Shown piece after piece: positions 62,479 to 64,000 of a DNA stretch of 64,000 nt (position 1 is its first letter; each line of letters opens with the position of its first letter). Below the pieces are notes generated by a model that was not told the origin of the DNA, did no database searches, and saw nothing but the letters and a program-made list of their open reading frames with translations. The position numbers and the translations under genes are program-made. This stretch comes from Aquirufa rosea. Its GTDB lineage: Bacteria > Bacteroidota > Bacteroidia > Cytophagales > Spirosomataceae. Location: the NCBI RefSeq assembly GCF_004118285.1, contig NZ_SDHY01000002.1, forward strand, positions 310,001 through 374,000. The letters run 5' to 3'.

Positions 62479-63888
62479 ATGAAGTTTAATCAAGTCTTTC
62501 TTTTCCTACTTTTTATACTGCAACCTTTTCTTGGCTTGGCCCAGATAGCTAGAACTTCTGAACAAGACAGCGTCCTGGCTGATCGACAAAGAAAGACGCA
62601 ATTGGATTATGAGCAGATGCTAAAACAATTATCCATTCAACACCTCCGAGCAGGGGTAAACGGGAGTAATCCCCAAGCTTCCAATGCGGCTAATTATGAT
62701 GAAACGAAGGCAAATATATACCCCAAGCTTCCTGAGGTACTACAACTAAACAATGGTAAGCCCGTTGACTCCAAAAGAACCTGGTACTACCACCGAAAAC
62801 CAGAAATAATAGAAGATTTTGAAAGAGAAATCTACGGCAGGGTACCTGATAATATCCCTCCAATCTCTTGGGAAATAGTTTCTAAAGAACATAAAACCAT
62901 GGCGGGATTCCCTGTTGAGATACAAAAGCTGATAGGCACTGTGAATAACCAACGCTTTCCTTCAGTTAATGTCAACCTGGAAATTAGCATTGGATTTAGG
63001 ACAGATATCAATAAACCGGTGCCTGCCATAATGGAATTCACGTGGATATTTCCTCCTGGAATGAATAGACCTACTCCACCTACGAATGAAGTCCCCTGGT
63101 CAGAACAAGTTATTGCAAATGGCTGGGCATTCATTCAATTCAATCCCACCACAGTACAGGCTGATCATGGTGCTGGGTTACGATCAGGAATTATTGGGCT
63201 CATGAACCGAGGAGAATTTAGAAAACCAGATGATTGGGGTGCTTTGAGAGCTTGGGCTTGGGGTGCTAGCAAAGTCTTAGATTATTTGGAAAATTTACCT
63301 CAAATCAAATATACCCAAGTAGGAATTACGGGACATTCCCGCTATGGTAAAGCCGCAGCCCTAGCCATGGCCATGGATTCTCGCTTTGCCATAGGCTATA
63401 TTTGTTCATCCGGTGCAGCTGGATTAAAATTATATCGAAGAAATTTTGGTGAGACCGTTGAAAACGTCGCAGCCAAAAATGAATATCATTGGATGGCAGG
63501 GAATTTTCTCAAATATGCCGGTCCATTACAATGGAATGATTTACCCATCGATGCGCATGAGTTGATTGCTCTGATCGCTCCAAGACCTATGTATATCGGA
63601 GTGGGAGGAAATGGCGACCAATGGACAGATCCCTATGGAATGTTTCTAGCGGCCAAGGAAGCTAGTCCAGTATATGAGCTATTGGGCAAAAAAGGGCTTG
63701 TTTCCACTGAAGCACCCAAGATCAATGAAGCTCTTATTGAGGGAAATCTCGCCTATCGCATGCATGATAAGGGGCATGTTACGGGACCCAATTGGCCAAA
63801 TTTTATTGGGTTTACCTCCAGATTCTTTGATCAGGTGGATGCTAAAAAAACAAAAGTCAGGAAACAAAAAAGTCTCAGTAAAAACTGA
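62479..63888 (+). CDS. Exported CE15-like glucuronoyl esterase / alpha-beta hydrolase
   Basis: A 470-residue exported hydrolase; the start at 62479 gives a clean signal peptide (FLFLLFILQPFLGLAQ), while a TTG at 62428 would add 17 residues. The nucleophile is in GITGHSRYGKAAALAMA, close to the CE15 GCSRxGK motif. LIALIAPRPMYIGVGGNGDQWTDP and the His in MHDKGHVTGPNWPNF supply the rest of the active site. CE15 enzymes split ester links between glucuronoxylan and lignin. The stop codon lies inside the terminator at 63867-63896. Confidence 0.85.
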   Translation: MKFNQVFLFLLFILQPFLGLAQIARTSEQDSVLADRQRKTQLDYEQMLKQLSIQHLRAGVNGSNPQASNAANYDETKANIYPKLPEVLQLNNGKPVDSKRTWYYHRKPEIIEDFEREIYGRVPDNIPPISWEIVSKEHKTMAGFPVEIQKLIGTVNNQRFPSVNVNLEISIGFRTDINKPVPAIMEFTWIFPPGMNRPTPPTNEVPWSEQVIANGWAFIQFNPTTVQADHGAGLRSGIIGLMNRGEFRKPDDWGALRAWAWGASKVLDYLENLPQIKYTQVGITGHSRYGKAAALAMAMDSRFAIGYICSSGAAGLKLYRRNFGETVENVAAKNEYHWMAGNFLKYAGPLQWNDLPIDAHELIALIAPRPMYIGVGGNGDQWTDPYGMFLAAKEASPVYELLGKKGLVSTEAPKINEALIEGNLAYRMHDKGHVTGPNWPNFIGFTSRFFDQVDAKKTKVRKQKSLSKN

Positions 63889-63896
63889 GACTTTTT
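63867..63896. terminator. Bidirectional terminator between the esterase and tRNA-His
   Basis: Perfect 13-bp stem AAAAAGTCTCAGT (63867-63879) and ACTGAGACTTTTT (63884-63896) around AAAA. It ends the plus-strand esterase, whose stop codon is in the right arm, and begins 1 bp after the 3' end of tRNA-His on the minus strand. Confidence 0.95.
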
Positions 63897-63897
63897 G

Positions 63898-63972
63898 GGC
63901 GGATGATGGGATTCGAACCCACTACCCCTGGTACCACAAACCAGTGCTCTAACCGAGTGAGCTACAACCGCC
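63898..63972 (-). tRNA. tRNA-His (GTG anticodon)
   Basis: Minus-strand cloverleaf. The 5' G (position -1) pairs with C73, as tRNA-His requires. The anticodon stem CTGGT/ACCAG encloses TTGTGGT (anticodon GTG), and the T arm is GTGGG-TTCGAAT-CCCAT. The acceptor stem has a T-T mismatch at 5:68. CCA is not encoded. The terminator follows at once, and a promoter box lies at 63984-63991. Confidence 0.95.
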
Positions 63973-63983
63973 ATTTGGGATTG

Positions 63984-63991
63984 CAAAAATA
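63984..63991 (-). promoter_or_regulatory. -7 box TATTTTTG for tRNA-His
   Basis: Minus-strand TAnnTTTG, 11 bp before the tRNA 5' end, leaving only a few bases of leader. The -33 box would fall beyond the window end. Confidence 0.65.
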
Positions 63992-64000
63992 CACAAATCA

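Overview
The window is AT-rich chromosomal DNA from a Bacteroidota bacterium, most likely a pigmented Cytophagales relative. Supporting signs are a type IX secretion (T9SS type B) C-terminal domain, a TonB-dependent outer-membrane receptor with an N-terminal carboxypeptidase-like domain, bacillithiol synthesis (bshA), a MurE with the DAP-type DNPR motif, a CarB that lacks its C-terminal allosteric domain, several families typical of Bacteroidota (DUF4834, DUF6580), and repeated TAnnTTTG -7 promoter elements instead of E. coli-type -10 boxes. Genes are dense, usually 1-20 bp apart, and no gap between genes exceeds 300 bp. The species cannot be named from this sequence alone.

Layout. 0-4 kb: purK-purE followed by two cell-wall genes (LysM protein, M15 peptidase), and a divergent DUF6580 membrane protein. 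4-5.5 kb: exported amidohydrolase, then a degenerate 11-bp tandem repeat ending in a 33-bp palindrome. 5.5-13 kb: a shortened division/cell-wall (dcw) cluster, rsmH-ftsL-ftsI-murE-mraY, with aroA in the place where murD usually follows and with no mraZ. 13-17.5 kb: TlpA-like thioredoxin, PAP2 phosphatase, NhaA antiporter, aspartate-type aminotransferase. 17.5-23.9 kb: MsbA-type ABC exporter, three family-2 glycosyltransferases, nuoC, nuoB and a T9SS type B protein. 24-29.7 kb: recG, yqgE, folK, fatty-acid hydroxylase, bshA, purN. 29.7-36.4 kb: a tripartite RND efflux operon with small upstream proteins. 36.4-41.4 kb: carB, folA, moaE, LuxE-like ligase. 41.5-47 kb: lipoprotein, DPP-IV peptidase, a kelch-like membrane protein with a putative cytoplasmic winged helix, phosphatidylserine decarboxylase, DinB. 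47-52 kb: a six-gene operon built around a split heterodisulfide-reductase-like iron-sulfur pair. 52-53 kb: a REP-associated tyrosine transposase (RAYT) bracketed by 33-bp palindromes. 53-64 kb: uvrA, TonB receptor, mannose-1-phosphate guanylyltransferase, a CarH-like B12/MerR regulator beside a CruF-like carotenoid gene, an NYN-domain nuclease, a CE15-type esterase and tRNA-His.

Most genes are housekeeping: purines, folate, pyrimidine/arginine precursors, aromatic amino acids, peptidoglycan, lipid head groups, respiration and DNA repair. The parts most worth a second look are the RAYT and its palindromes, the alternating hairpins between the NYN and CE15 genes, the CarH-like regulator/carotenoid pair, the nuoBC genes embedded in an unrelated operon, the iron-sulfur operon interrupted by lipid-type enzymes, and the kelch-transmembrane-winged-helix protein. 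I did not find a defence island, prophage, CRISPR array or biosynthetic gene cluster.
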